Position numbers and translations under genes: made by a program. From a bacterium (GTDB lineage: Bacteria; Patescibacteriota; Minisyncoccia; Minisyncoccales; GWA2-46-15), in NCBI GenBank assembly GCA_030704795.1, contig JAUYCZ010000011.1, forward strand, positions 1 to 33,138: a DNA stretch of 33,138 nucleotides. The letters are read 5' to 3'. A model generated the notes under the pieces. The model searched no databases, was not told the origin of the DNA, and saw only the letters and a list, made by a program, of their open reading frames with translations. This document shows positions 8,317 to 17,518 of this stretch, in pieces (the first letter of the stretch is position 1; each line of letters opens with the position of its first letter).

Positions 8317-10050
8317 TTATTTCTCCTCGGCCACTCCCAAAACCTCCTCCAGGGTCGTCATGCCGGCCAAAACTTTGAGAATGCCGTCTTGCCTCATCGT
8401 CATCATGCCCTGGCTCAAGGCTTCTTGGTAAATCCGGCTTTCAGAGGGTTCTTTTAAAACCACTTCGGCCAGGCTCTCGGTCATCTCTAGAACTTCAAAA
8501 AGGCCGGTCCGGCCCGAAAAACCGGTCGCATTGCATTTCTTACAGCCTTGAGGCTCAAAGACTTCAATCTCTGAATTAAGTTTTAATGCCCGTTTTTGGC
8601 TCTCCGGCAGAGAGTCCAGTTCCCGTAAAATTAAATCTTTTAGTTCCGGGCGGGCCTTGACTTTCTTTTTACAATCCGGGCAGAGTTTTCTCACCAATCT
8701 TTGGGCAATGGCCAATCGCAGCGTCGGCGGAATCAGAAAGGGCTTGACGCTCAAATCAATCAAGCGGGGAATAACGCCGATGGCATTATTGGTGTGCAGC
8801 GTCGACAAAACCAAGTGCCCCGTCAAAGCGGCGTGAACGGTCAAGCTGGCCGTTTCCTCATCCCGGACTTCACCGACCATGATGACATTCGGGGCTTGGC
8901 GCAAGATGTGCCGCAGACCCATGGCAAAAGTATAGCCAATTTCGGTCTTGATCTGAGACTGGTTGACGCCGTCGATAAAATACTCGACCGGGTCTTCCAG
9001 AGTGACAATATTAGTTCCTTCCTTATTGAGAAGCTGCAGGATGGTGTAAAGGGTCGTGGTTTTACCAGAACTGGTTGGTCCGGTGGAAAGAATTAAGCCA
9101 TAGGGCCTTTCGGCGGCCCGCTTGATGATTTCGGCGTTCTGACTCGACAATCCCAAATCATCCAGCTTTTTTAAGCCCTGGCTAGAATCGAGAACCCGGA
9201 TGGCCACCTTCTCTCCCAGAACGGTGGGAAAGGTGGAAACGCGAAAATCAACGCTGTTCTCGTCAAACTTGGTCGAGAAGCGGCCATCCTGAGGGATGCG
9301 AGACTCATCGATCTTCATGCCGGACAAAATCTTGATCCGGGAAACGACGGCCGGCAAAAGCCTAAGCGGCAAAAAGATGGAGGAGTGCAAAACGCCGTCC
9401 AAACGATAGCGGACTCTTAATTTATCCTGGGTGGGCTCGATGTGAATATCCGAAGCCCGGCCGTCAACGCCGTGACCAAGAATAACGGCCACGACCTTAG
9501 TGATGGGCGCCTCTTCGGCTAATCTTTCGAACTCCGCCACCGTGGGCAGGCCGCCGGGCCGAATTTTCTCTGCCTCTAAATCTCTTTCCAATTCGCCCAA
9601 GGCTTTTTCTACTTCCTTTCTCAGGGTTCGGTATTGCTTCAGAAGCTTATTAAAAGTCGTCAAAGTAATGAGGAAGACCTGGCTCTTCCATTTTCCCTGG
9701 CGAGAAAGGAACTTCAGCGCCTCCTGATTGGCCAGGTCCTCGGGATAAACCATGCCCACCTCTAAGAGATCCTCCTTTTTGGCCAGAGGAATCATCTTGT
9801 AGTACCGGGCCGAGTCCTCGGGGATCAGTTCGAGAATCTTTAAAGGCACCTCCTCGGGCAAAACTTCCTTTAAGGGAATTTTCCGCTCTTCACTTTTCAA
9901 ACTAAAAAGAAGGTTTTCTTCCAGGATATTGTTATCTAAAATCACCTCTTCTTCTTTTTTATTATTGTCTTTGACCTCGGCTTCGAGCAGGCTGGCCTTC
10001 TCGCGATCGACAATGCCCTTTTTGAGCAGTTTTTGGATTAAAGATGACAT
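8317..10050 (-). CDS. pilB: Type IV pilus assembly ATPase (GspE family)
   Basis: ASDIHIEPTQDKLRVRYRLDG, Walker A GPTSSGKTTTLY, VGEVRDEETA, CPDC...CKKCNATGFSGRTGLFEVL. Confidence 0.94.
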   Translation of the reverse strand: MSSLIQKLLKKGIVDREKASLLEAEVKDNNKKEEEVILDNNILEENLLFSLKSEERKIPLKEVLPEEVPLKILELIPEDSARYYKMIPLAKKEDLLEVGMVYPEDLANQEALKFLSRQGKWKSQVFLITLTTFNKLLKQYRTLRKEVEKALGELERDLEAEKIRPGGLPTVAEFERLAEEAPITKVVAVILGHGVDGRASDIHIEPTQDKLRVRYRLDGVLHSSIFLPLRLLPAVVSRIKILSGMKIDESRIPQDGRFSTKFDENSVDFRVSTFPTVLGEKVAIRVLDSSQGLKKLDDLGLSSQNAEIIKRAAERPYGLILSTGPTSSGKTTTLYTILQLLNKEGTNIVTLEDPVEYFIDGVNQSQIKTEIGYTFAMGLRHILRQAPNVIMVGEVRDEETASLTVHAALTGHLVLSTLHTNNAIGVIPRLIDLSVKPFLIPPTLRLAIAQRLVRKLCPDCKKKVKARPELKDLILRELDSLPESQKRALKLNSEIEVFEPQGCKKCNATGFSGRTGLFEVLEMTESLAEVVLKEPSESRIYQEALSQGMMTMRQDGILKVLAGMTTLEEVLGVAEEK

Positions 10051-10055
10051 TTTTT

Positions 10056-10349
10056 TTATTTGGTTGGTTCTTCTTGACTAGGGGCGGGCAGGAAAGGATT
10101 ATTCCTCCCAAAGGCGCCCTCAAAAACGGGAACTTCTTCAAATAATTCGAGCTCTGACAAAAGTGGCTGGTCAAAAACTTTAAAATTGATCTCTACTTTT
10201 CTAATAGACAAGGAGGGCAAGGGAGGTGATTCTGTCGGCTTTTTGAAAACGCCAAACCAAAAAACAATGGCCGTCGCCAAAATAACGATGGTAAAAACCA
10301 GGATGAGATATTGTTGCCTTTTCTTTTGCTCGGAAAAAACAATGGCCAT
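10056..10349 (-). CDS. Small single-TM protein of the pilus operon (PilP-position)
   Basis: TM LILVFTIVILATAIVFWFGVF, C-terminal GRNNPFLP; located between pilO-like and pilB. Confidence 0.7.
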   Translation of the reverse strand: MAIVFSEQKKRQQYLILVFTIVILATAIVFWFGVFKKPTESPPLPSLSIRKVEINFKVFDQPLLSELELFEEVPVFEGAFGRNNPFLPAPSQEEPTK

Positions 10350-10361
10350 GGCGGTTACCGG

Positions 10362-10886
10362 TTACTCTTCTAAAAAATTAATGGCGCTGGTTAAGCTAAA
10401 TAAAAAAACATCTCCTTTCTCGGGCAGAGAAAACGACAATGATTCGGTCTGAATTAACCGAGAACTTTTCTCCAAACTGGCCATAAACTGACGGAAAGAG
10501 GGGTAGGTGCCCGCCATCTCGAAGAAAATTGCTTTCTTCTTGATCGGAGGATTTTCGGTGACCAATGTCGTCAGGCCAAGCTCGACGTGACGTAAAACCA
10601 AGTTTTCCTGAGAGGCCGTCTTCTGAGAAAAACCAAGCAAGGCCGGCAAGGAAGGATCCAAAGGAAGACTGGAATTAACTTTTTCCAAAGCCGCTTCGTA
10701 TTTCTTGAGCTCTAGATCGAGAGCCACGAGGTTTTGCCAATAGTCTTCCTGGCTCTTTAGATTCGCCTTTTTTTGAGCCAATTCCAGTTTAGAGCTCTGT
10801 AGGTCTTGATACTGAGGCAGGGCCAAAGAAATCAAAACAACAAAGCAAAGAAGAAAATTGGCGATGGTAATAAAGTATTGTTTCAT
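10362..10886 (-). CDS. pilO: PilO-like protein
   Basis: MKQYFITIANFLLCFVVLISLALPQYQDL TM followed by coiled coil; start set at 10886, after the upstream gene's stop at 10897. Confidence 0.75.
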   Translation of the reverse strand: MKQYFITIANFLLCFVVLISLALPQYQDLQSSKLELAQKKANLKSQEDYWQNLVALDLELKKYEAALEKVNSSLPLDPSLPALLGFSQKTASQENLVLRHVELGLTTLVTENPPIKKKAIFFEMAGTYPSFRQFMASLEKSSRLIQTESLSFSLPEKGDVFLFSLTSAINFLEE

Positions 10887-10896
10887 GCTAGTCTCG

Positions 10897-11430
10897 CTAG
10901 GGCGAGATAAAAACCGCGGGGTTAAAGAAAATTTCGAACTCAAATTCAACCCAACCGCCCTTGCCGATTCCGGCCTGTTCCAAACTGCTTTCCTGGATCA
11001 ACGGCTCGGCTCGGAAAAGCCGGGCCTGCTGGCCAAGAACCTGGAAATTATCCGCCTTGCCGCCCAGCCAAACCTTATTCTCTTTGGCATTAAAATCCAT
11101 CTTGGTGAAAAAAACTTGAGGATGAGCCAGCTTCTCGATCTGATCCAGAACCCGGGAAACCGGCTGCCTCTGGCTCGCCAAAAGGGAAAAACCCGTGATT
11201 CTTTTTTGAGTTCTTAAAATGTTCTTTTCCAAATTGATTTCTTCTGTCGTTCTTTCTTGGTTGAGTTCCTGGCTAATCCGTTTAATCTCCAAACCGGCTT
11301 TTTTATTCGACCGGCTGAGAAAAAAAAGGCTCAAAAAAGAAATAATTAAAAAAACAAAAGAAAGATAGAAGAGAGTCGTTTGCCAAAACGGTTTCTCAAC
11401 CGGTTTTTTAGGGATTAAATCAACTTCCAT
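10897..11430 (-). CDS. pilN: PilN-like protein
   Basis: MEVDLIPKKPVEKPFWQTTLFYLSFVFLIISFLSLFFL; position between pilM and pilO. Confidence 0.78.
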   Translation of the reverse strand: MEVDLIPKKPVEKPFWQTTLFYLSFVFLIISFLSLFFLSRSNKKAGLEIKRISQELNQERTTEEINLEKNILRTQKRITGFSLLASQRQPVSRVLDQIEKLAHPQVFFTKMDFNAKENKVWLGGKADNFQVLGQQARLFRAEPLIQESSLEQAGIGKGGWVEFEFEIFFNPAVFISP

Positions 11431-11442
11431 GCCATTGGTGTG

Positions 11443-12528
11443 TTATTCTAGCCCCCTCAGGGCGGCGCCGACGGCGATAATATAAGAAGGGGACAGCTCT
11501 TTTAAAGTTTTTTCCAGAATGGGCGGATAAAAAATATTTAAGCTAGAAAAGGGGTTGGCGACTTTAACTTCTTTGCCTAATTTTTCGGCGAAATATTCTT
11601 TCAGGCCAGGAATAAGGGCGACGCCGCCGGACAAGATGATCAGGGTGGGAGACTTGTTTTCGGCCATCAAGAAATTCTGTATGGTTTTGTCAACTTCCAT
11701 CAGAATACTGTCGACAATGGTGGAAACGATCTCGCGGATGCTTTCTTTGCCGGGCTCGGCCACGGGCAATAAGCCGTATTTTTGCTTGAGGGCTTGGGCT
11801 TCTTTGAAATCAATCTGCAAGGCCTTGCTCAAGACCTCGGTTATTTCGTTTCCGGCGGGCTCAAAACTGCGGCTTTGCCTCAAAACTCCTTTATCAATGA
11901 TGCTGCAAGTCGTGCTCTGGGCGCCGATATCAATAATGGCGACGGTCTTGGTTTTATCGGGATTGACGGCTCTCAAAAAGCCAAAAACTTCCGCTTCCAG
12001 GGCATAGAGATCAAGCTTGGTAATCTTGCTGATCTCCTGATACTGGTTAATGACCTCGTTGGGAACGGCGACCAGCAGAACTTTAATATTCGCGCCGGGC
12101 TGGTCCGGCCGCTCTCCTTGGATGATGGACCAGTCGAGACTTACTTCATTTAAAGGCACGGGGATTTGTTGCCGGGCCTGAAAACGAATGGCCTGAGGCA
12201 ACTCCGGGAGCGACATAGACGGCAGTTCAAAGGTCGTGTAGAAAGTCGAGAAATCCGGGATCGAGAAAACGACTTTCCTTGATGACATCTTCGCTTCATT
12301 AATGATGCCCGAAATGGCGCGGGCAATATCCATCGTCTGAAATAGAAGCGTGTTCTTTTCGAGAGTCCGGAAGGGCTTGTCGTAAATGGCCTCGGCCTGG
12401 ATTTGTCCGTAAGCCTCGAGTTTGACTCTTTCTCCGACCCGCGAAAGTTCCACAATCTTGATTGAGGAAGAACCGATATCAATCCCTAAACAATTTTTCT
12501 TAACCAGGCCAAAGGGGGTAAAAGCCAT
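11443..12528 (-). CDS. pilM: Type IV pilus actin-like ATPase
   Basis: LGIDIGSSSIKIVEL, IIDIGAQSTTCSII, ILSGGVALIPGLKEYF. Confidence 0.93.
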   Translation of the reverse strand: MAFTPFGLVKKNCLGIDIGSSSIKIVELSRVGERVKLEAYGQIQAEAIYDKPFRTLEKNTLLFQTMDIARAISGIINEAKMSSRKVVFSIPDFSTFYTTFELPSMSLPELPQAIRFQARQQIPVPLNEVSLDWSIIQGERPDQPGANIKVLLVAVPNEVINQYQEISKITKLDLYALEAEVFGFLRAVNPDKTKTVAIIDIGAQSTTCSIIDKGVLRQSRSFEPAGNEITEVLSKALQIDFKEAQALKQKYGLLPVAEPGKESIREIVSTIVDSILMEVDKTIQNFLMAENKSPTLIILSGGVALIPGLKEYFAEKLGKEVKVANPFSSLNIFYPPILEKTLKELSPSYIIAVGAALRGLE

Positions 12529-12536
12529 ATAATCAT

Positions 12537-12565
12537 ATAGTATCGCATTTCCCCGAGATGGACAA
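12537..12565 (-). promoter_or_regulatory. Sigma70-type promoter for pilM operon, leaderless arrangement
   Basis: Minus strand TTGTCC-N17-TACTAT, then ATG (12528) after 8 nt. Confidence 0.6.
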
Positions 12566-12724
12566 ACTTTGGTTCGCTGTTAAAGAACTGGAAAAACCGA
12601 ACTGATTTAATTATAGCATTCCCTCGGTGACTGTCACCTTTTCTCGCCGAACAAATTTGAGAACAAATCTGTGATTTGGCACGATTTTCGCGTATTTTGC
12701 CAATTGGCCACCCCTTTTTCGAAT

Positions 12725-12814
12725 TGGCGGCGGGAGCAGGATTCGAACCTGCGGTACCCTTGCGGATACAATGGTTTTCAAGACCATCCGAATAAACCGC
12801 TCTCGCATCCCGCC
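12725..12814 (-). tRNA. tRNA-Ser(TGA), CCA encoded
   Basis: GGCGGGA...GGTCTTGAAAACC...long variable arm...GGTTCGAATCC...TCCCGCC-G-CCA. Confidence 0.95.
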
Positions 12815-12820
12815 AAAAAG

Positions 12821-12906
12821 CGGAGGAGGTGGGAGTCGAACCCACTTGACCTCTTTCGAAGTCAAAGTTTAGCAAACTTTTGCACGAGCCGTTATGCGTC
12901 TCCTCC
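12821..12906 (-). tRNA. tRNA-Ser(GCT)
   Basis: GGAGGAG...AAAGT-TTGCTAA-ACTTT, variable arm GACTTCGAAAGAGGTC, CTCCTCC. Confidence 0.94.
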
Positions 12907-12952
12907 CGAAAATCTGGTTACAGCATACTTCATTCTCATTGTTTTTTCAAGA

Positions 12953-12981
12953 TTGAATTTAGGCCGGATTCGTGCTAATTT
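12953..12981 (+). promoter_or_regulatory. Sigma70-type promoter for tRNA-Arg (possibly also recG)
   Basis: TTGAAT-N17-TAATTT ending 12 nt before the tRNA. Confidence 0.5.
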
Positions 12982-12993
12982 TAATTCAGTTTC

Positions 12994-13066
12994 GTCCCCG
13001 TAGTTCAACGGATAGAATGCAAGGTTGCGGACCTTGAGATTGGAGGTTCGAATCCTCCCGGGGACA
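12994..13066 (+). tRNA. tRNA-Arg(GCG)
   Basis: GTCCCCG...CAAGG-TTGCGGA-CCTTG...GGAGGTTCGAATCCTCC-CGGGGAC-A. Confidence 0.93.
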
Positions 13067-13093
13067 CAACGTACAAAATTCTAAAGAAATTTC

Positions 13094-15232
13094 ATGGATC
13101 TCTCTATCCCCATCGGCCAAGTCCCGCGGATCGGCGAGGTCTTGGAAAAAAGATTAAAGAAACTCGGAATTAAAACCGTCCGGGACCTCCTCTATCATCT
13201 GCCTTTGAGATATGAGGATTTTTCTAATTTTGTGCCTCTGAACCAGTTGAGACCACGAACCAACGTTTCTATAAGAGGGAAGATTCTAGAGATAAAATCC
13301 CGCCTGGCCTGGAGAAAACGGATGACCCTAACTCAGGCCGTGGTCGGTGATCAAACGGGCGCCGTTCGAGTTGTCTGGTTTGCCAAACCTTATATCATCG
13401 ACGTCTTAGAGCCCGGCAGCGAGGTCATCATGGCCGGCCGGGTTAGTCAAGGCAAAAATGGCCTTTATTTGAACAATCCGACCTACGAAAAAATTACGGA
13501 GAGCGGGTCTCCGGTATCTCTGCAAAAATCAAAAATAGCCGGGCTGATGCCGGTTTATCCGGAAACCGAAAGGCTTTCTTCGCGCTGGTTGCGTAGCATC
13601 ATCCGGCCCATTTTGGCCAACTTTAAAAATCAGGTTCAAGAATTTCTGCCGGAAAAGGTTTTGAAAGAATTTAATCTCCTTTCTTTTCCCCGGGCCATCT
13701 GGCAGATTCATTTCCCCGATTCTTTGGCTTTGGCCGAGAAAGCGAGACTCCGTCTCGCTTTCGAAGAACTCTTTTTGATTGAGCTTTTTGTCTTAAAAGA
13801 AAGAGTTAAGATCCTGCAAACCAAAGCCTATCCGATTCCCATTGACCTGCCCTCAATCCAAAGGTTTGTCAAAAGTCTGCCTTTTACCTTAACCAATGCC
13901 CAAAAAAAATCCGCCTGGCAGATTCTCAAAGACCTGGAAAAATCTCATCCCATGAACCGGCTTCTGGAAGGGGAGGTGGGATCGGGCAAAACCGTGGTCG
14001 CTGCCCTGGCGGCCCTCAATACTGCCCGCGCCAAATTTCAAGTGGCTCTGATGGCGCCAACCGAAATCTTAGCCAAGCAGCATTTTAAGGAAGTGGCCCG
14101 ACTTCTCTTTGACTTTAAATTAACCATTGCCCTCTTAACCGGCCAGGAAGACAAAATCATGGCCAAAAAATTAAAAGGAGAGGTGCTAGAGGCTTCGCGG
14201 CAAAAAATATTAGCCAAATGCCTCGATGGCCAGATCGACATTCTCATCGGCACGCACGCTCTGATTCAAAAAAGTGTCCGGTTCAAAAACCTGGGACTGG
14301 TTATCATCGACGAACAACACCGATTCGGCATCGAACAGCGGGCACGACTTTGCCAAAGACGACATTCTTCAGAAAAAACTGTTCCCCATTTGTTATCAAT
14401 GACGGCGACGCCCATTCCCCGCAGTCTGGCCCTAACCATTTATGGGGATTTGGACCTTTCCATTATCAATGAATTGCCCCAAGGCCGGAAAAAGATTCTA
14501 ACGGAAATCGTTCCGCCCCGAGAAAGACAACGGGTCTATGACTTTATCCAAAGCCAAGTCGAATTAGAAAGACAGGCTTTTGTCATCTGCCCGAGAATAG
14601 AACCAGCCTCATCGGCGGGGTCGCGACGACCCACGTCTTGGAACGACGTTAAAGCGGTGGCAGAGGAAAAAGAAAAATTGGCCAAAGAGGTTTTCCCTGA
14701 TCTGAGAGTCGAGATGCTCCATGGAAAAATGAAACCGAAGGAAAAAGAAAAGATCATGAAAGATTTTAAGAATAATAAAATCAAGGTTCTGGTGGCCACG
14801 TCGGTGGTTGAAGTCGGAATTGATATCCCCAACGCCTCGGTCATGGTCATTGAGGGAGCCGAAAGATTCGGCTTAGCCCAACTCCACCAGTTGAGAGGCC
14901 GAGTGGGCCGGGCGGAACACCAATCCTATTGTTTTTTGCTGACTGATTCTCCGGCCAGAAAAACCCAGCAAAGGCTGAAAGCGATGGTTAAGGCCGAGGA
15001 TGGTTTTGAGTTGGCCCAGAAAGACTTAGAAATTAGAGGACCGGGCGAGTTCTCGGGTAGAAAACAATGGGGGTTGCCCGACCTAGGAATGGAATCACTA
15101 AAAGACTTAGTTTTGGTGGCCAAGTGTAAAACCGCGGTCAAGGAAATTTTGGAACAAGACTTTTCTCTAAAAAAATACCCTCTTTTGAGAGAAAGGCTGG
15201 AGAGATTTAAGGAAAAAATCCATTTAGAGTAG
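13094..15232 (+). CDS. recG: ATP-dependent DNA helicase RecG
   Basis: LLEGEVGSGKTVVAALAAL, IIDEQHRFGIEQR, MTATPIPRSLALTIYGDLD, VGIDIPNASVMVIEGAERFGLAQLHQLRGRVGR. Confidence 0.95.
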   Translation: MDLSIPIGQVPRIGEVLEKRLKKLGIKTVRDLLYHLPLRYEDFSNFVPLNQLRPRTNVSIRGKILEIKSRLAWRKRMTLTQAVVGDQTGAVRVVWFAKPYIIDVLEPGSEVIMAGRVSQGKNGLYLNNPTYEKITESGSPVSLQKSKIAGLMPVYPETERLSSRWLRSIIRPILANFKNQVQEFLPEKVLKEFNLLSFPRAIWQIHFPDSLALAEKARLRLAFEELFLIELFVLKERVKILQTKAYPIPIDLPSIQRFVKSLPFTLTNAQKKSAWQILKDLEKSHPMNRLLEGEVGSGKTVVAALAALNTARAKFQVALMAPTEILAKQHFKEVARLLFDFKLTIALLTGQEDKIMAKKLKGEVLEASRQKILAKCLDGQIDILIGTHALIQKSVRFKNLGLVIIDEQHRFGIEQRARLCQRRHSSEKTVPHLLSMTATPIPRSLALTIYGDLDLSIINELPQGRKKILTEIVPPRERQRVYDFIQSQVELERQAFVICPRIEPASSAGSRRPTSWNDVKAVAEEKEKLAKEVFPDLRVEMLHGKMKPKEKEKIMKDFKNNKIKVLVATSVVEVGIDIPNASVMVIEGAERFGLAQLHQLRGRVGRAEHQSYCFLLTDSPARKTQQRLKAMVKAEDGFELAQKDLEIRGPGEFSGRKQWGLPDLGMESLKDLVLVAKCKTAVKEILEQDFSLKKYPLLRERLERFKEKIHLE
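14606..14650. repeat. Candidate palindromic repeat in frame inside recG
   Basis: GGGTCG-CGA-CGACCC (14618-14632) followed at once by ACGTC-TTGGAAC-GACGT (14633-14649), encoding the low-conservation stretch PASSAGSRRPTSWNDV. Confidence 0.5.
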
Positions 15233-15235
15233 AGT

Positions 15236-16759
15236 TTACTCTTTCCGCACCTTTTCGGTTGGCCAAAAGCCCATATATTTGCCCCGCATCAATTTAGTCT
15301 GAGCATCCAGGGCCGGCACGGTCCAGAAGAAAAGCATGGCCAAGGGTAAAACCAGCCACTCAAAGATAAAAACTAGATATTTTAACCGGCCGGTTGCCTT
15401 GGGCCGGGGCGGCAAGAGAAAAAAACTGAGATAGATCGAACTGAAAAGACCGATCATGGCAATGGTCATTAATCGGGAGGTGGTGTGGGGCAGATTATGG
15501 GCCATCAGAGTTTGGGAAAATCTTTCGCCGCCCAAAGCAATGGGCAGCCAGCCCAGAAGAAAGATCAACAAGGCGCTGGTCGCCCAAGACCAATGCGACT
15601 CAAAAAGAAAAAAACCGTGAAACAATTTCTTTGACAAAGAAATTTTTTTGTTCTTCAGAAAGTTGAAAAAGACGTAAGGGATTTCGTCCACCCCATAAGC
15701 CCATCTTCTCTGCTGTTTATAAACATTGACTAAAGTACGCCGAAAAGTCTGGGCGACGTTGGCATCCATTCCCACGGGATAATAAAGCGGTTGGACTTGG
15801 TAATCACCGTTGTATTTCAAAAAACTCTGCCAGAAAATACGGGAGTCGTCCGAAACGACATTTTCTTGTTTAAAACCAACATCCACTAAAGTTTTAAAGC
15901 TCATGGCGTGCGAGGAAAAAGTGATGAGCTTTTCCGGCCGTTCCTGGCTCAGGCTGTTCCAGAAGGTTGAAGAAAGGGCAAAACTCCGGGAAAAGATCGG
16001 CGCTTGCCAGATGTTGTTGATAAAAAGAGGGATGGGTTGGAAACTGGTCCGAAAGGGTTTAGCCGCCGTTAAATAGTGCCAGGTCAGACAGCTAAAGTAT
16101 TTGGGGAAAAGACAGGTATCAACGTCAAAAAAAGAAACGATGATTTTTTCGTAGGGGATTTTGGCGACATCGATGATTTCTTCCTTGGCCTTGATCTCGG
16201 CCCAGCGGTCGTTCGAACCCTTGCCCGGTATCTCTCCGGCCAAACCCGGGGGATGCCAGGTGACTAAAAACTGGTAAAACTGATGACCAAATTCAGCTTG
16301 AATTTTATTTACCGCTTCTTGAGTTTCCGACCGATAACCTTCTTCAGCGGAAAGAACGACGATAATTTTTTCTTTGGGATAATCACTCTGACTCAAAGAC
16401 AAAAAGGCGTCCCGCACGATCGGCCAGGGTTCTTGGCAAAGGGTAAAAAGACAAAGATGATAAATCTCTTCCCAATCTCGTATTTGTTTAACTCGAACCA
16501 GCCAGTCAATCTTTTTGTGCTCTTCCATTTTCCGATAACTCGAGTGCAGATGGAAAGAAAAATAGATGGCGCGGAAAAACCAATAAAGATCGAAAACGAG
16601 GATAAAAACGGCGATGAGAAAAGGTTGCTGCCAGGAGAGAAAAATGGCCAAGAGAATGGTCAGCCAAGAAACGGCCCCGGGCAAAATTTCCAGAAACCGA
16701 AAGAGCCTTCTTTCGGAGAGATCGGTCAAATCTTGAGCGGTGGCGATTTTAAGATTCAT
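15236..16759 (-). CDS. Membrane glycosyltransferase, family 2-like
   Basis: KIIVVLSAEEGYRSE...GKGSNDRWAEIKAKEEIID...SFFDVDTCLFPKYFSCL...QQRRWAYGVDEIPY plus several TMs. Confidence 0.8.
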   Translation of the reverse strand: MNLKIATAQDLTDLSERRLFRFLEILPGAVSWLTILLAIFLSWQQPFLIAVFILVFDLYWFFRAIYFSFHLHSSYRKMEEHKKIDWLVRVKQIRDWEEIYHLCLFTLCQEPWPIVRDAFLSLSQSDYPKEKIIVVLSAEEGYRSETQEAVNKIQAEFGHQFYQFLVTWHPPGLAGEIPGKGSNDRWAEIKAKEEIIDVAKIPYEKIIVSFFDVDTCLFPKYFSCLTWHYLTAAKPFRTSFQPIPLFINNIWQAPIFSRSFALSSTFWNSLSQERPEKLITFSSHAMSFKTLVDVGFKQENVVSDDSRIFWQSFLKYNGDYQVQPLYYPVGMDANVAQTFRRTLVNVYKQQRRWAYGVDEIPYVFFNFLKNKKISLSKKLFHGFFLFESHWSWATSALLIFLLGWLPIALGGERFSQTLMAHNLPHTTSRLMTIAMIGLFSSIYLSFFLLPPRPKATGRLKYLVFIFEWLVLPLAMLFFWTVPALDAQTKLMRGKYMGFWPTEKVRKE

Positions 16760-17175
16760 CGTAAGAAGATCTTGAATAATTCTCCGGGCGAAACAATTCT
16801 TGTCCAGTGGATCTTTCTCTGTAAGACCAAAATGTGCTTTTTGTCGAGCGTGACCAAAAAATCAGCACCAGCTCCCTTAGCCGAAGTTAAAATGTGAACA
16901 TCGTCTGGGTCAACGACCAATTTTTTGAATCTTTTTAATTCCTTGCCCGCCGGCGCTTTTTCTATCCGAAAAGAAATAACAGTTTTTTTCAAAAACGCTT
17001 CACTAATGTCGAGCTTTCTGCGATTGCGCCAGACCTCATCTAAAACCACTTCGCTGACCACGGCTTTAATCTTGCCTTGTGCCGCCCATTCTAAAAGTTT
17101 CCTTGAAGCGCCCGTCGATGATTTTAGGCCAGCCAGAATAACCGAGGCGTTGAAAAAGACAAGGGGAGACATCAA
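16756..17175 (-). CDS. PIN-domain putative toxin
   Basis: PLVFFNASVILAGLKSSTGASRKLLEWAAQGKIKAVVSEVVLDEV...VVDPDDVHILTSAKGAGADFLVTLDKKHIL; overlaps AbrB-like gene upstream. Confidence 0.85.
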   Translation of the reverse strand: MMSPLVFFNASVILAGLKSSTGASRKLLEWAAQGKIKAVVSEVVLDEVWRNRRKLDISEAFLKKTVISFRIEKAPAGKELKRFKKLVVDPDDVHILTSAKGAGADFLVTLDKKHILVLQRKIHWTRIVSPGELFKIFLR

Positions 17176-17429
17176 ATTAAGCCTTTCTTTTTGAGTTCTC
17201 TGGTTTCTTGACGATCAAATTCGAGAAAATCTTTCAAGTCTTCATCGGTATAGCGCCGGACAGGATAATCCAGGATACGCAAAGGCTCGATGATTAATCT
17301 GTTCTTTTCTTTTCTCACTCTGACCATCGACTTTTCTTCAAAACCAAGGTCGCGGCGAAACCTTTTGGGAATCGTCAAAAGGCCTTTGGGCTGGATTTTA
17401 ACGATTTCTTCTTGGGTGGTTGATGACAT
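17172..17429 (-). CDS. AbrB/SpoVT-type antitoxin-like DNA-binding protein
   Basis: VKIQPKGLLTIPKRFRRDLGFEEKSMVRVRKEKNRLIIEP. Confidence 0.87.
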   Translation of the reverse strand: MSSTTQEEIVKIQPKGLLTIPKRFRRDLGFEEKSMVRVRKEKNRLIIEPLRILDYPVRRYTDEDLKDFLEFDRQETRELKKKGLI

Positions 17430-17437
17430 GGTTATTT

Positions 17438-17462
17438 TTAACCTCGCTTTAGCGAGACTAAG
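17438..17462. repeat. Palindrome in the 5' leader of the AbrB-like gene, related to 10889..10907
   Basis: Minus strand TAGTCTCGCTAAAGCGAGGTTAAAAA versus TAGTCTCGCTAGGGCGAGATAAAAA at 10889 on plus. Confidence 0.65.
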
Positions 17463-17486
17463 GTTTCCTTATTTCTAACTTTCTAC

Positions 17487-17514
17487 ATTATAGAAAATCG
17501 GATTATTTTGTCAA
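17487..17514 (-). promoter_or_regulatory. Consensus sigma70-type promoter for the TA module
   Basis: Minus strand TTGACA-N16-TATAAT. Confidence 0.75.
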
Positions 17515-17518
17515 CCCC

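Noticed and set aside
12486-13003. ORFs 12486..12875 -, 12611..12865 -, 12671..13003 +
   Set aside because: They run across two well-formed tRNA-Ser genes and have no protein-like features of their own.
13735-13760. Perfect inverted repeat GAAAGCGAGA-CTCCG-TCTCGCTTTC in recG as a fifth inserted palindrome
   Set aside because: It encodes EKARLRLAFEEL, which is the expected conserved RecG sequence and length, so insertion is not supported.
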